DNA of 64,000 nt, taken from contig OZ059895.1 of assembly GCA_964057225.1 (NCBI GenBank), positions 6,634,001 to 6,698,000 on the forward strand, given 5' to 3'. Numbering within the stretch: position 1 is the stretch's first letter; each line of letters begins with the position of its first letter. Positions 24,228-39,864 of the stretch are shown here, in pieces. The position numbers and the translations under genes are program-made. Under the pieces are notes generated by a model. The model did not search any database. It was not told where the DNA came from and saw nothing but the letters and a program-made list of their open reading frames with translations. This DNA comes from Auanema rhodensis. Taxonomy: Eukaryota; Nematoda; Chromadorea; Rhabditida; Rhabditidae.

Positions 24228-26583
24228 ATGGAGACTGAGCAGCCTATTGAGTCCACTCCCATGTTTCCGCGTTCGCGCATATATCATAGGTACAAAATGA
24301 AATAAATTTGTAGTTTAATACCAAAATACCGTTTGAATTATTTTTATTTAGTTTTATTTTAATTTTCAGCTATTATTCGGAAGAAAAAACATTCAGTGCT
24401 GCTTCATCCACACAGAAGGGTGCCGGTCTTCCACCAGCCAAAGTTTACGGGGGTAGAAAAGTGAGTTATTTTGAAAATTTAGTGTTTTTTAATATTCCCG
24501 CTCATTTCTAGGATGTAGATGACGATATTGAGAGCTTACTGGCAAAGTTGAGTCCTGAAGAATTAGAGGATCTAAACAATGACTTTGATCCTGACGTGAG
24601 TTCATGATCTTTCATTCATTCTTATGTTATTGTCATTCAATTCTTCATTTTTGTTTTCTTGGTGATTCGACGTGACTTTGTGTGAGCTGATGTTTTTCAA
24701 TTGTTTCTAAATCTTCTACCCTAGCTATTCTGTTTGAAAGAGAGGGGGCAGTTTCAAATATTGCTCTTAATTGTGAAAAGTGAAACTTAAAAACAGCATG
24801 AAAGAAAAGTTGTATGCTAACATGTTGTGGTACTCATCTATCGGTGCGCATTTTTTTGTTTAATATATTCGCAAAGCTTCAAATCAATATATAAGCGTTG
24901 TGATCATATGACGATAAGAGCCAGTGTACATACGGTAAATACAGAGCTGCTGCTGCGATCAAACGAAAATACATGAAACTTGAGATGAACTGTCCGTAGA
25001 TGGAGTTCTAGTGAATGTGAACTTCAGTCTTTGAGAATTATTGATATTTTTCCATAATGTCAGAAAAATAAATTACTTAACGAATAAAGAACGATTAGTT
25101 AAGACGTCTTCATTATACTGTTTGTTTCAGAACTCTATGCTTCCTCCTTCTCAACGTTGCCGTGATCAAACAACTAAAGCTCCGACGGGTCCGTTCAAAA
25201 GGGAGAATCTGTTAAAGTTTTTGGAAGAACAAGCAAAGAGTGAAAAAGACTGGGAAGATGTCATGCCATATTCTCCAGGTGTTAAAAGAGGTTTAAAAAA
25301 GCTTTTGCTAGGTTTGTTTATCGTTTTGTTTCAGGAAAAGTTTTCGAACAAGATGACGATATGGTCGATGAAAACGATGAAAAGGGAAAAGGCGGATTGG
25401 GTGGAATGGAAATGCCAATTGAATTAGATATTGATGATGAAGATGAAGACGAGGATGGTCTGGATCAAGCTCTTGATGGGGCTCCTGAAAGAGACCTTGT
25501 TGACTTGGCTGGAATCTTAGGTGAGTTTCTTTTATTTATATTTTCACACTTCAATTTTTTTCAGGAATGCACAACATTCTTAATCAACCCCAATACTATA
25601 ATGCATTGAAAGGCAAACGACAAGATGAATCTACAGGAACAACGTTTAGGTTTGTATATGCATGAACCTTTTTTTTAGCATCATTTAATATTATACTATT
25701 GTTTTAGTGGTATTATACGTGGATATGAACCTAAAATTATTCCCGACGAGCCGGAAAATGAAACTAATGTGGATGATTGTATCGAGTTTGTTTTTGAAGT
25801 TACCTTTCATCAAATATCTTTCTGAAATTATAGACGTTTACAATCTGATGATGACTCTCTCACCGAAGTAAACATTAATAACATGAAGCGAGTTTCTAAA
25901 GTAAGTCTTTTTTTGTGTTTTTATCGCAAGCTAATTGTTTATCAATTCAGGAGAGAATTCGAACTCTTATTTCTGCTGCTTGTAACAGCAAACACATTAC
26001 GAAGCTGACAATGGCCAATACGGCGATCTCAGATAGTGAAGCTAGGGTTAGTGTTTTTCTTCAACACAAATATTTGTTTTTTTTTTCTTGAATTATATAC
26101 AAAACAAAACATTGTTTTCTTACAGGGATTAGTAGAATTGTTAGAGGTGTCACCGTCCTTAAAGGTTCTTAATGTAGAGTCAAACTTCTTGACTCCCGAA
26201 TTATTAGCAAAATTATTAAGAGCTACATTAACTACTCAAAGTTTAATCGAATTTCATGCTGAGAACCAGGTTCGTCGCATTAGTTTAAATAATTTAAAAG
26301 CTATGACTTACAGCGGCAAACTGTGCTGGGTAATCAAATAGAAATGGATATGATGATGTCAGTAGAAGAGAATGATTCCCTGCTACGTGTTGGCGTGGCA
26401 TTCCAATCTATGGAAGCTCGACATCGAGTTTCAGAAGCTCTTGAAAGGAATTATGAACGACGTAAGTTTTTCAACTAAAATTTTCATTGAATTCGAGAAG
26501 ATTTAAAAATATTTTTCATGAACACTGTTAATATGTCTTTTTCAGTGCGTTTGAAACGTCTCGGAAAGCTTACTGAAGCGTAA
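24228..26583 (+). CDS. unc-94: Tropomodulin, actin pointed-end capping protein
   Basis: Twelve exons: 24228-24289, 24370-24460, 24512-24595, 25131-25290, 25335-25520, 25565-25649, 25708-25785, 25834-25900, 25951-26046, 26126-26269, 26314-26461, 26546-26583; 412 aa. The N-terminal unstructured half contains the tropomyosin/actin-binding region (DDDIESLLAKLSPEELEDLN, then LPPSQRCRDQTTKAPTGPF). An acidic insert (IDDEDEDEDGLDQ) follows. The C-terminal half is the LRR-like capping domain (TEVNINNMKRVSKERI..., LVELLEVSPSLKVLNVESN, SLIEFHAENQ). The family binds tropomyosin and caps pointed ends of actin filaments in muscle and intestine. The ATG is the first in the exon, but no good AG acceptor lies close by, so it may be cis-spliced or have a longer 5' UTR. 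The stop codon overlaps a GTAAGT donor, so an alternative ending is possible. C. elegans unc-94/tmd-1 is the likely orthologue. Confidence 0.94.
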
Positions 26584-27179
26584 GTTTGAGGCTACGTTTG
26601 TTCATTGCTAATCATTGCTTGGCCATTCAATAATCCCAGATTGTACAGGATATATTATGCTTTATCTTGTCATTATTTAACACTGTTCATTGTACAATCT
26701 TTTTCTCCTCCTAACCCACTACCTTTTCTCAGAGTTCTATTTTTCGGAAAGTAGAGAACAACGGATTTATTGTGATCTTTCTTATGTTTTCATAATTCTA
26801 TATATTAATAATAGCTCAATTTGATTATTTTCTTATTCTTATTTCTAGCTTCTATTAAGAAAATCATGCATATCAAAGCTGTTATGAAGTTTTATTTTGT
26901 AATTAAAAACTAGTAAGAATTTAATAAAAATTATATAATTTATTTCACATTTGTATTATATTTATATATTTGTACCATTTTCAAATTATGCCTTTTTTAA
27001 ATACATTTGAGCTCACTGTATACCCATTTTCGTTTGCAATAATTAGCACCTAATTAATTTTTTTAAAAGAATTCCATTTGTGTGCTCAATTGGACTTTCC
27101 AAACATATGGAAAAAACTAACAATCCATGAGTATGCTACACTGGCTAATGCAATTACTACCTATAACTAGTTCATTCTT
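26584..27179. other. Convergent spacer after tropomodulin
   Basis: AT-rich 3' sequence of tropomodulin and, from the other side, of the 246-aa protein gene. A strong acceptor (CTTTTCTCAG, ending 26732) is followed by seven codons and a stop (26733-26754) that fit the phase of an alternative tropomodulin donor at 26580. Otherwise I see no gene. Confidence 0.4.
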
Positions 27180-28977
27180 TTACTGTTCATCTGAAAAAAG
27201 TAGTGAAACCTGCGGGGAAGAGATGATATAACGCTGAACAGCTGACAAAGTAGGGGCTGGAGTTGATAGTTGAAAGCTTGGCGGTTCATCGAATGAGCTA
27301 TCTGATCCTATCCTGCAAATGATGATTTGTTAGGATTCATGTTGACTCAATGCTTTACAGGTGTACGGAGTCAGTAAAAAGGTTATAGAGTTCAAAAGAT
27401 TTCGGAAAGGCCAAAGACACATGTAAGAACTTTGAAGATATATTTGTTGTAATATATTCATACCTCATTGAAACACTAGAGGCTATTGAGCGTGCAGATA
27501 TATCTCCGTGATTATTGAAAACTGCAGCCTTTCTTTTTTTCTTTGAATTTTCTTCAATTGGTGCTTGGTTCGTATCCAAATGAAGTTTTTCTATGGATCC
27601 GTCAACTTCCGCATTGTAAGAGTTTAGTTCAGCAGCATCTGCAGGAAAAAAATTGTTTGACACTGCTGCGGAAAGTTAATTAATAATTTCAAATCATATT
27701 TATAGAATGAATGTTAATAAATAAGGTTTATAGTTGATGTTATAATTTTAAAAAATACATTAGCAAATTCTGTAAATACATTTACACGCACTTTAGATAG
27801 GGCTGTGCAATATATGAAAGTATTACTATGAGTATCATCATTTTATCAGTCAATAGTTTAAATTTTATCTAATTACTCAGTAAATGTGGTTGTTCCGGTA
27901 TCGTTGGTAGACTGCATCTGGGGTTTACTGAACTGGTAGAGTGTGTACTTCTCGCTGTGAGACCTTCTTCTATTCTCACACTGTGCATTAAATCTTTCAT
28001 CGATAAATGCTTCCTAAAAGAAAATTTGCATCCGGTATCAAAAACGATAAAAGGGATATCAGGAAGAAAAATTCGGACCTATCTGCGGGACCATGTGTTC
28101 GAGCAGTCGTGAATACTTCATCGCCATCAATATCAATCGCAGTGATCTGTTTCAAAGTATTTTGGTACTCGGAAGAGGGGCGACTGAAATGAAAATGATT
28201 TCCATGGATTATATTCAGAATTCTTCATGTTGTTATTTACAATTATGTGATCCATCATAGTTATTATGTTCTTGTCAAAAAAACACAACATTATGCGTCA
28301 AGTTGAAAAACTTGAAGCAAATTGTGTTTCATTTCATTTTAATTAGAGCCGTTTTCAAAAAAAAAAGAAATTAATGGACCATAGTGAACAAGAAAGCATT
28401 TAGTTTGCGAAAAAAAGCTGTCCGAAGATATATTGTTGTAGTTTTTATCTATTGAGCCTTTACAACCAGAATTTTGTGTGAACAAACGAATGAAGAATTA
28501 CATGTAAGTGAAGAAAGCTGAAGTTGCGCATTTTTATTAAATGTTGACGTATATTTTGCAAAATAAAATGAGCAGTTTGTTTTCATAACATCAAAATATC
28601 TTAAAATGTGCATACCTATAAACAATCTTCTTGCTTTTGATTTCTGCGCTTTTATTCGTCGAATTATTCGTTCTCTGTGGTACAGTCAGGGTCTCTTTGT
28701 TGTTTATTCGAATTGATATTTCATTTCCCTAAAAATCAATGATTGATAGAAATTAAACTAATATTAAAGATAAAGGCAAATCAATTGAGTTATTGTTGCT
28801 AATAGTTAGATAAGTTCAGGAATGTTTCTCTTTTAGCCTTTTTTTGTTTTCTTTTGAGCTGAATGAACAGCTGTTGATAAGTAGATCTGGTACACCAACC
28901 TTGGTTAGTTTCTTTTTCGGACTCTTCGAGCAGCAGCTGATGGGACAAAGAGGAAAATATGAAGTTGTTGGTGGCAT
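27180..28977 (-). CDS. Unrecognised 246-aa basic, Ser/Thr-rich protein
   Basis: Six exons (high to low): 28977-28900, 28728-28616, 28183-28079, 28013-27877, 27638-27464, 27312-27180. All five junctions use GT-AG and keep one frame across phases 0, 2, 2, 1 and 2, which random sequence would rarely do. I do not recognise the 246-aa product. The N-terminus has closely spaced cysteines (CPISCCSKSPKKK), which could be a lipidation or metal site. A middle segment reads AIDIDGDEVFTTARTHGP. A likely nuclear signal SKKKRKA sits near residue 180, and the C-terminus is Ser/Pro-rich (SFQLSTPAPTLSAVQ). There is no membrane segment or known enzyme motif. Introns 2 (432 nt) and 4 (238 nt) are longer than usual here. 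It may be a nematode-specific regulatory protein. Confidence 0.72.
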
Positions 28978-31900
28978 CTGTAGATAAATTGTAAGAAATA
29001 TGAACTGTTCAGAAGAATATTACTGAGAGTTAATTAATTTTACGAATAGCTTGATGAGAAAAGCCTCAAAATCAGTAAAGTGATAAACATTGTTTTGTAT
29101 TTATTTGAAATTGTATCAATTTAACTTAAGAAGCAAGTTAGATTATTGACCTTTGAGAGAGGAGAAGCTGAATTATCAGTTTTAGGAAATGGAAAGGAGA
29201 AGAGAACATTTTGATCTTATGGTATTAGAGATGTTTGAGCATAAGCAAGGTAATGATTCATTACAGATTAAGAAAGATTGTGGTGGGCGGTTATATGGAA
29301 AGTACTCATATAATTGACAAGAACAATACACTGAAATGCTTATCATTAACATAAAATGTCAATTTTTGGTTTAGTTTGATATACAAGTATGTTCAGAAAA
29401 TCGTATTATGTTTGAAAACATACTGAAGAAATAGAAATATTGTATGTGTGAAATATAAACTATATGATTGTATATGGGAGGATAGTGGTATAAGGTTGAT
29501 ATTTATTATTCGAAAACGAGAATAGAATATGATTTTACAAGACGTGAAGAAAGGGTAAAAAGATAAAAATAGGTAATGGCTGTATATAAGCCATACGGAA
29601 GACGGTTAAAAGAAAATTGTCTAGTTCAATCTTCTATGCTAAGACCTGATTTTAGAGAAGGAATATGTCCTTCTGAATTATATTAAACCTCTGCATGTCT
29701 GAGAATTGTAAAAATGTTTATTTAAGAGACCGAAAATTCAAGAAAAGTATTTGGTAGACATATTATCACTTGTATTTCTACATGTCAACAAATAGCCAAA
29801 TTATACAGAATGAGGACGAATATAAGAAGTTGCGGAAATTGTAGTAAAACTACAATTTTCTCTTGTCAATGTTTTTTTTCTTCAATTTGGTTGAATATAA
29901 AAGATTATTTCTGAAAAAAAAGGTTGTACGAAATGCGCATACTAAAACAAATTGAAAGGATAAATACAGCCGGCTTCATGAAAGCGGAAAGGAGTTGCTC
30001 AACATTTCTCATTAGGTAGGTTAAATTCTCTGATAATAATGAATTTCCACATGGATGAATTTGTATTTTAATGAAATCAATGCATATGTTGAGATTGAAG
30101 AGGTTTAAAATCATATAAGTGAAGAAAATTTTCATTATCATCCAAATTTTATCAAAAAACTGCTGAAAAGAAAGCAATAGAAATTCCGAGTAGTAAAATT
30201 GGCTATTGATAATGCTGAAATGAGAGACAGAGAGATAAAAATGAAATAAAAGGAGAGAATGTTATGAGGGTAGAAAGAAAGGTAACACCTCAGAGAGTAG
30301 CCTTGGTAACCACAGAGAAAGAGATACACAGATTGAGAGAAGCACGAACTCAACGAACAAGCTCTCATTTGATTTCATATCAACCTGCAAATTATATTCA
30401 AAAAGACAGAAACCAACTCTGCTTCAAAACTATAATAAGCATATGCAGATGCTAGATTACTAACTATTCAAACTTAGTTAGCAGTGTAGTATAGCAGAAA
30501 AAAATGGGTTCTCATATGAGTTGAGCAACTAAATTTTATATAAAGGTTCATTATATTAATTATATAAAACGGAAGATAAAGTTTTCCTTGTGACAGGAGC
30601 TAGCTATATGATTTCATGATAAAGATCAAATTACAAACTATATAGGGTTGGTTAGTCATGTTGATTATTTATTTTGAGACAGTAATGGAATAAAAGAATA
30701 AAAGTATGATAATAAATATTTTCTTAACAAAAATATTTATTGAATACTTACCTAATTATAGAATCTATGAATATAAAATCATCGTTTTTCTCTTCATAAT
30801 GTTAAAGAACTCATTTTGGAAGCTGTGGTAATTCACAATATCCTCTGCTTATTTACTTATTCTTAGGAATATATCTGTTTAGAAGAAAATTTAAACTTTT
30901 ATCAACTCATAATCAAAAGAAAAGTGAAATCATAGAATCATTTGTCATTTTTATGCATATTTATCATCATAATGTATAATTTCGTTTTCTTATCTACAAA
31001 TTAAATAAAAAAGATAAAAAAAAAAGGAAAAAAGAGAGATTTTATCAAATAACTTACGAAAACTTTAAAGTTCTTTAACATGTTTGCTTTACGTCTCTAA
31101 TCGGATGATAAATAAATTTTAACCGAAAGTTGTACATTTTAACTTCAAGATACTGAAGTAAACGACTAAATATTGTATCAATTGCAAGTTATATCTTTGC
31201 AAGTTTTTTTAATAAAATGGCGGAATAATTGCAAATAATATAAAATAACTTTACAGTGAGGTTGTTGAATAAATATTTTCTTATAGTTTATTAATTATTC
31301 AATTACTTGTTATAGTATTTTCAATATTAACTATGTATTCTACTATTCTCCATATATTCAAACCAAAATTATTTAATGCATGACTACAATAGAAAAAAAA
31401 ATACATTTGGATAATAAAATACTTTTTATTATTTTTGCCAGTTTTCATACAGTTTCCAATAAATTGTTTTTTTTTTTTGAAAACTATACAAAATCTTAAG
31501 GATTTTGTGGTATAGAGGGGTGTAGGAAGTAATAGCCGAACATAGTGTCGGATCATAAACTTATAAACTATTAGTTTTTTAAATGAAAAATTATTACTTA
31601 TACACTTTTATATGTTATAATACACGGCAATATAAAGTATTTATAATTATATAGTTTGATAATATTTCAAATAAGATCAAATCATCACAGATTTTTCTCA
31701 TTTATATTTCAAATCTTATAGTATAATAAAGAATGTATATTATTTTAATATTATTAATAAATAATAATTTAAACTGTTCTGATAAAAAAGGAAAAACTTC
31801 TACAAATGCTCTGAAATAGAAATTGAATATTCTTCAAATGACGTTTTTACAACATTTTAAAATCAGATCTTTTCAATTTGAACATTGAAATGAGCGAATT

Positions 31901-32531
31901 AACATCTGCTATATGAATAATTATTCAAATACAATCTACATATATTTATAGATTTTCAGCGATTAAAGCTCTTTTAACCCTTTTTCTTGTTAAATATTAA
32001 AAAAAATATTCATTTAAACTAAAAATAGCTGTATTAATAAGAAAGAAAGTATTACACAAAAAGAAAGAAAAAAATATTTTCTCAATGTATTCACATGATC
32101 TCACATTGACATGTGCCTGATATTTATATTCAAAAATTAACCGGAAATTACTAAAAATCGATTAATTTGCACTTAACTATTCCCACAATACGACTTCCGG
32201 TCTACAGTATAAGGTTGATCTATGAGAAATCTAGGATTGCGCCCTCAACTCATAGTTAACGTGGGAAAATTGGGCGTGGTCGAACGATATTTCATAAAAA
32301 TCAATTGAGAACGATTTCTTTAATGTGATCGGATATTATTACAAATTTGTCATTTAATGTTATCTGTTCACAGTTTTTATTTCTGAAAATTTGAATATAA
32401 TAATAATAAAATAGAATAATTATTATTATTATTGTAATTAAATTTTTAATTTTTCTTTTATTTTTTTAATTTTTTTTAAAGTTGTTATACATACTATTTA
32501 TGTTAACGTTTTTTCAGGAAAAAAGTTAGAA
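28978..32531. other. 3.5 kb AT-rich intergenic region
   Basis: Lies between divergent genes (246-aa protein on minus, Nanos-like protein on plus). Very AT-rich, many homopolymer runs, no convincing coding frame or RNA gene. It ends with a TTTTTTCAG acceptor (32517) 14 nt before the next ATG. Confidence 0.5.
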
Positions 32532-33477
32532 ATGTGCGACGAACCATTTATTAGCGGCTTTGACCGTATTGGCAAGAATGTAAGAAAAGTTATTCAAATA
32601 CTTCTATGTTTGAAATTTTTAGTGGATTGATGATCATTATACTTGGAAGAAGGAACCATCCAAACAACTGCTGCAAATTAAACCAGATTACTCGATGAAA
32701 ATTCAGAAGAAATGTGATATGAAGTATGGCAATCGAATGGATTTGACTTTAGGAAATGATCAAGTGGTGAGAAAAAATGGGTTTTTTCTAATTTATAGTT
32801 ATTTGTATTTTAGAAAATCGCGAAAAGTGTTGAAAATATGAGTACAGAAGACGTTTTCTCTGCAACAGATTGTTCATTCGATTCCTGTGAGATTAGTCTG
32901 AATTCCGATCATAGCATCAGCCCCGAGGTATATTGGCTATAAATTCCAATTATCTATTACTTGTCTTTAGATTAGTCATGAGCATATACCCAACATTTTC
33001 AAGTTAAATTCCCAAGCTGTACCTACTTCATTGAATTCTTCTAGCTGCGGCTTTAGAACATATTTGAGCAAGGGACAATCCAGAAGAAAGGTAATTTTGA
33101 CATTTCATTTTCTCAAATGATTTAATGGTTTTCAGTTCTGTTTCTATTGTTATGACATGGAATATCGTAATTGTGTTTTACGTAATGAAGGTGTACCTAC
33201 CGTTAATCAAGCTGGCATATGGAAATCTCATACTACATATGATTCCAAAGGAAGACTCACGTTAGTAATATAAGTCTTTGGATTTGAATATATAAATTAT
33301 TTCAGATGTCCTCTTCTTCATTTCTTTCAACGTTCGCCATCTGATATCTACAATATTACACGTGCAACTCGTTTAGATCAAAACTGTTCTGCTGCAACTA
33401 GCTGCTCTGCAGCTGCTAACTGTTTTGCCGGTCGAGTCCTCGATCGTCGCGAGAGTAAAAACCGTTTCAAATACTAG
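32532..33477 (+). CDS. Protein with a partial Nanos-type zinc finger
   Basis: Six exons: 32532-32579, 32623-32766, 32814-32927, 32971-33090, 33136-33260, 33306-33477; 240 aa. Near residues 143-190 is a segment like the first CCHC finger of Nanos: C-x2-C (FCFYC), then WKSHTTYDSKGRLTCPLL, giving the third (His) and fourth (Cys) ligands plus the usual SH...G..TCP pattern. Between the first Cys pair and the His, the spacing is longer than in Nanos. The second CCHC finger is absent; the tail is instead QRSPSDIYNITRATRLD and a Cys/Ser/Ala-rich stretch (SAATSCSAAANC). Nanos proteins repress mRNAs with Pumilio in germ cells. If this is a relative, its RNA or Pumilio contact must differ. The start follows a TTTTTTCAG acceptor. 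Gene structure is firm; family call is tentative. Confidence 0.6.
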
Positions 33478-34104
33478 ATCCCAAAACTTTTTCATCAAAA
33501 TCTTGAATATCACCCTCCTTCAAACTTGGTCATCATTCAATTGAAACACAATCTCTGTTTTATTCCATTTTTATTAGTTTTATTAGGGTTTGAACTATCT
33601 GATTCTCTTACCTATATAACGATCTCCTTCAGTTCCCTGCTCCGCCAATCCAAACGCAAGAAGGGAAAGATCGTTTGATTTACTTCCTCTATATCTCAAA
33701 ATTACCCTGTTCAGATTGTGTTGATCAAGCCCTTATTGCAAACAATCAAATATACCATGTTAAATTCTTATTTTTTTGAATTTCTCTATGATGTTGCCAC
33801 CCTTGTCGTTTGGCTGTTTAAACTACTTCATCCAAATATGTATTTGGCTGTGCATGCTTGCTATTCCTTTTCATGTCGATTGATTGTCTTATCCATTTGC
33901 GGAGCTGTTTGATCTGTTTTATGTCATCATGTTGGTTTTAACATTTTTCGTCATCCTTGTTCTTTGTTATCATCATTGTTATCACCTACTGGTTCGAGTA
34001 GAAATGAATTGTTGATGTTTCTGCTAAAAACTTTATTTTAATAAATAAAATTATATATATTCACGTGCTTTTTGATTATGATCTTTATTTGATCTTGTGT
34101 ACCA
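33478..34104. other. Probable long 3' UTR of the Nanos-like gene
   Basis: About 570 nt of pyrimidine-rich sequence ends at an AATAAATAAAA cluster near 34042-34052, fitting a long 3' UTR. The open frame at 33718-33912 is hydrophobic, lacks any homology I can see, and lies inside this UTR. Confidence 0.4.
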
Positions 34105-34177
34105 GCCCGGTTAGCTCAGTCGGTAGAGCACCAGACTCTTAATCTGGCTGTCGCGGGTTCGAGCCCCGCATCGGGCT
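34105..34177 (+). tRNA. tRNA-Lys (CTT)
   Basis: A complete cloverleaf: acceptor GCCCGGT pairing with ATCGGGC, D arm with TTAGCTCAGTCGGTAGAGC (A box), anticodon stem CCAGA/TCTGG around loop CTCTTAA (anticodon CTT), T arm GCGGGTTCGAGCCCCGC (B box). No intron; a T run follows as terminator. Confidence 0.97.
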
Positions 34178-35069
34178 TTGAATTTTTATGAAAAAAATTT
34201 CGGGAAGAACGCAATAAAAGAAAGTTAACAATAAATTTACTGAAAAAAATGTTTTTGAATTATGAACACTGATTTTGAATATCAAATAACATCTGATTTG
34301 AGATTCTCATTCAACTTGAAACTGTTTAACATGTCCCGTAAATGATAATGTAAATATTTCAAATAACTTATCCATGGTTGAACAGAGTACTGTTTTTTGA
34401 AGTCTGATGTGAAAATAAAGCTCATATGTATTTATCATAAATATTTATTAATGAACATTGCCTTTAACTCCTCGGTAGCATTCCCAGTATTTGAAGGTAC
34501 GCAGGGATTTCATTAACTAACTATAGTTTACTAACTTTTTGTAAAGTCTATTTGGGGTTACCCGATTAGACCATCAGAGAAAAAAGATTATTTTCTCGGA
34601 ACGATGGATTTGTTATTTGAAGTGTTAAACCAATTTCAAATGATTCTGTAGTTTCTCATATCATATGTTGTCAACGCCAATTTTTTTATTAAAACCTATA
34701 CAATATACGGCGAAGGTATCTACTTGCTCTCAGTATCCTTTTTAATATATCTTTTCACTCAATGTGATAGCATACGGTTTAACGTTTATGCATATTTTTT
34801 GGATAGCCTGTCCGGGGTACACCGGATGGGTGATATGATGGAAAATTGTTAGCTTTTCTTAGCTTCAATAAATTGGAAATTAGATATTTCTTATTTTTAT
34901 CTTACTAATTGTGAAATCTTATATTATTAATTTGTATAAAAGTTAGAACAATCATTTCCACTTTTTAAAATTACGTTATAAAAAATTCATAATTGATTCA
35001 AATGTTTTTCGAAATGATTTAGAGGTGTAATAGCATAACATAATATCCTAACAAAACCTCGGAATCGTG
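34178..35069. other. Spacer between the two tRNA genes
   Basis: AT-rich, no coding frame or further RNA gene recognised. Confidence 0.45.
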
Positions 35070-35141
35070 TCCTCGGTAGTATAGTGGTGAGTATCCGCGT
35101 CTGTCACATGCGAGACCCGGGTTCAATTCCCGGCCGGGGAG
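35070..35141 (+). tRNA. tRNA-Asp (GTC)
   Basis: Complete cloverleaf: acceptor TCCTCGG pairing with CCGGGGA, A box GTAGTATAGTGGTGAGTAT, anticodon stem CGCGT/ATGCG around loop CTGTCAC (anticodon GTC), T arm with the B box GGTTCAATTCC. A poly(T) terminator follows within a few bases. Confidence 0.97.
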
Positions 35142-35693
35142 AAATTTTTTCATTTTTTTTAAACTCACTTGTTTCTAATGAGTAAAATATATTTCACGCC
35201 TTCAAACGAAAAAAATTTAGATTTTGATAAATTGCCGTAGTTATAAACAATAATACAGGAGTTATAAACACTGAAAGTATATACTTCATATTTTGGCATG
35301 AACTGTTATAAGAATAAAACAACTGGGAAAACTAGCCTTATATAATACTCATAATTAAGCAAAACTGCGTAATCAAAACTTCTTCACTCTCATTTATCAT
35401 AGAATCTTTAATTTTAGAAACTTCAATACCGCATAAAAAGTTGATGATATTAAACAACATGTATGTTTCTGTATTTTCAGTTGTACGCAAAAAGGGTTTT
35501 AACGAAATATTGCGTATCTCTTCAAAAAGCACAACTGTGAAATATTTGTTATTTATAATTACTTTCGAATTCTTCTAAAATAATAGCTGAATACTATTTT
35601 TATTTAATTCAGTGCTTTGCTTTTTTATCTCATTTGACAGGCATTTTATTTATTGTGGTATTTTGATTTTCCAACATGCTTTAATAGTTCAGT
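35142..35693. other. Upstream region of NDUFS6
   Basis: AT-rich, no supported frame. It ends with TTTAATAG and TTCAG acceptor candidates (35685-35692), the nearer one base before the ATG. Confidence 0.4.
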
Positions 35694-36222
35694 ATGAACC
35701 GTTTGCTCTCTGTTCGGTTACCGGTAGCTTGCATTAGAGCGTCTTCTAATGTTTCGAAACCTACTGCTGGTTCAGTCGCACCTGTGTTCGACAAAGCTAC
35801 TCATACTGGACAAGTAAGTTTTAATATTTACTGTTTCTTACTCAATTTTTTATTCAGTCATGGGACAATGCTGACTACAGACTCCAACGTTTCGACACTG
35901 CTCCTAAGCAGGTTTGAGTTACTATATTTATTTGTTAATAAGTTTGATTCTAGGTTAATCCCAATGTTGCTATGAACTTGGTTGCTGAACGTCCAGCTCA
36001 AGATTGTGGGCACGAAAGTGTTGTCTATTGTGATGGTGGACATCCAGCTTTAGGGCATCCCCGCGTTTTCATCAATATTGTAAGTTCGAAAAAGTTTACT
36101 TTGTTTTAAATGTTGTTTAGGATAAGCCAGGAGTACATGCTTGCGGATATTGCGGCAACCGTTTTTATAACTCTCATGTGACCAAGGGAGAGGACCTTCA
36201 AATTCACCATCTTAACTGTTAG
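35694..36222 (+). CDS. nduf-6: NDUFS6, mitochondrial complex I zinc-binding subunit
   Basis: Four exons: 35694-35813, 35858-35911, 35954-36079, 36121-36222; 133 aa. The N-terminus (MNRLLSVRLPVACIRASS) is a basic, hydroxyl-rich mitochondrial targeting sequence. The C-terminal zinc site is intact: DCGH, CDGGHPALGHPRVFI and HACGYCG supply Cys, His and a Cys pair. NDUFS6 is needed late in complex I assembly, attaching the N module. It converges on the PRP4 kinase gene, their stops 113 bp apart. An AATAAA lies about 27 nt after the stop. As I recall, in C. elegans the same two genes are neighbours (F22D6.4 and F22D6.5). Confidence 0.96.
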
Positions 36223-36334
36223 TGTATTTAGAAAACAATATCGAGAAAAATAAATAGTTTATAAAATCATGAATACAGTATTAAAACCCATGATAAACAC
36301 AAGGAAAGACACCGTTCTTCATTGGCTCTTTTAA

Positions 36335-39512
<3,178 letters not shown>

Positions 39513-39864
39513 TTTTCGATTAATTTAACTGGTTATGAAGTAGGAAATCTAAAACAATCTACTACATTTGAATGATAAGAACGCAAAACGAATATGGTGA
39601 AAATGATATTATTAAAAATTTCCAAATCAGCTGATGTGCATCATTCACAATAGTTTATATATTATACCCATTAAAGCTCAAAATTTTTCGAAAATGGGGG
39701 TTCACTGCGTATATCATAACGCAATAATGCGTACTCGCAACCCCCTAATTGTGGACCCATAAAAAAATGGTATCTTATTTTGTATTTGAATTTGAAAAAA
39801 AACATGACTTTGTATTTTTATTACAATACCAGCATCAAGCAACATATAACACAAAATTAATCAG
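39513..39864. other. Spacer between FLYWCH protein and PRP4 kinase genes
   Basis: 352 bp, same-strand genes on both sides. Contains a small G/C-strand-biased patch (GGGGGTTCACTGCG... CGCAACCCCC, about 39696-39746) that can pair as a hairpin; otherwise AT-rich. Short enough for an operon, but the acceptor before the PRP4 ATG (CATAACCAG) is weak. Confidence 0.35.

Noticed and set aside
33718..33912. 64-codon hydrophobic frame
   Set aside because: Inside the likely 3' UTR of the Nanos-like gene, with no acceptor before it.
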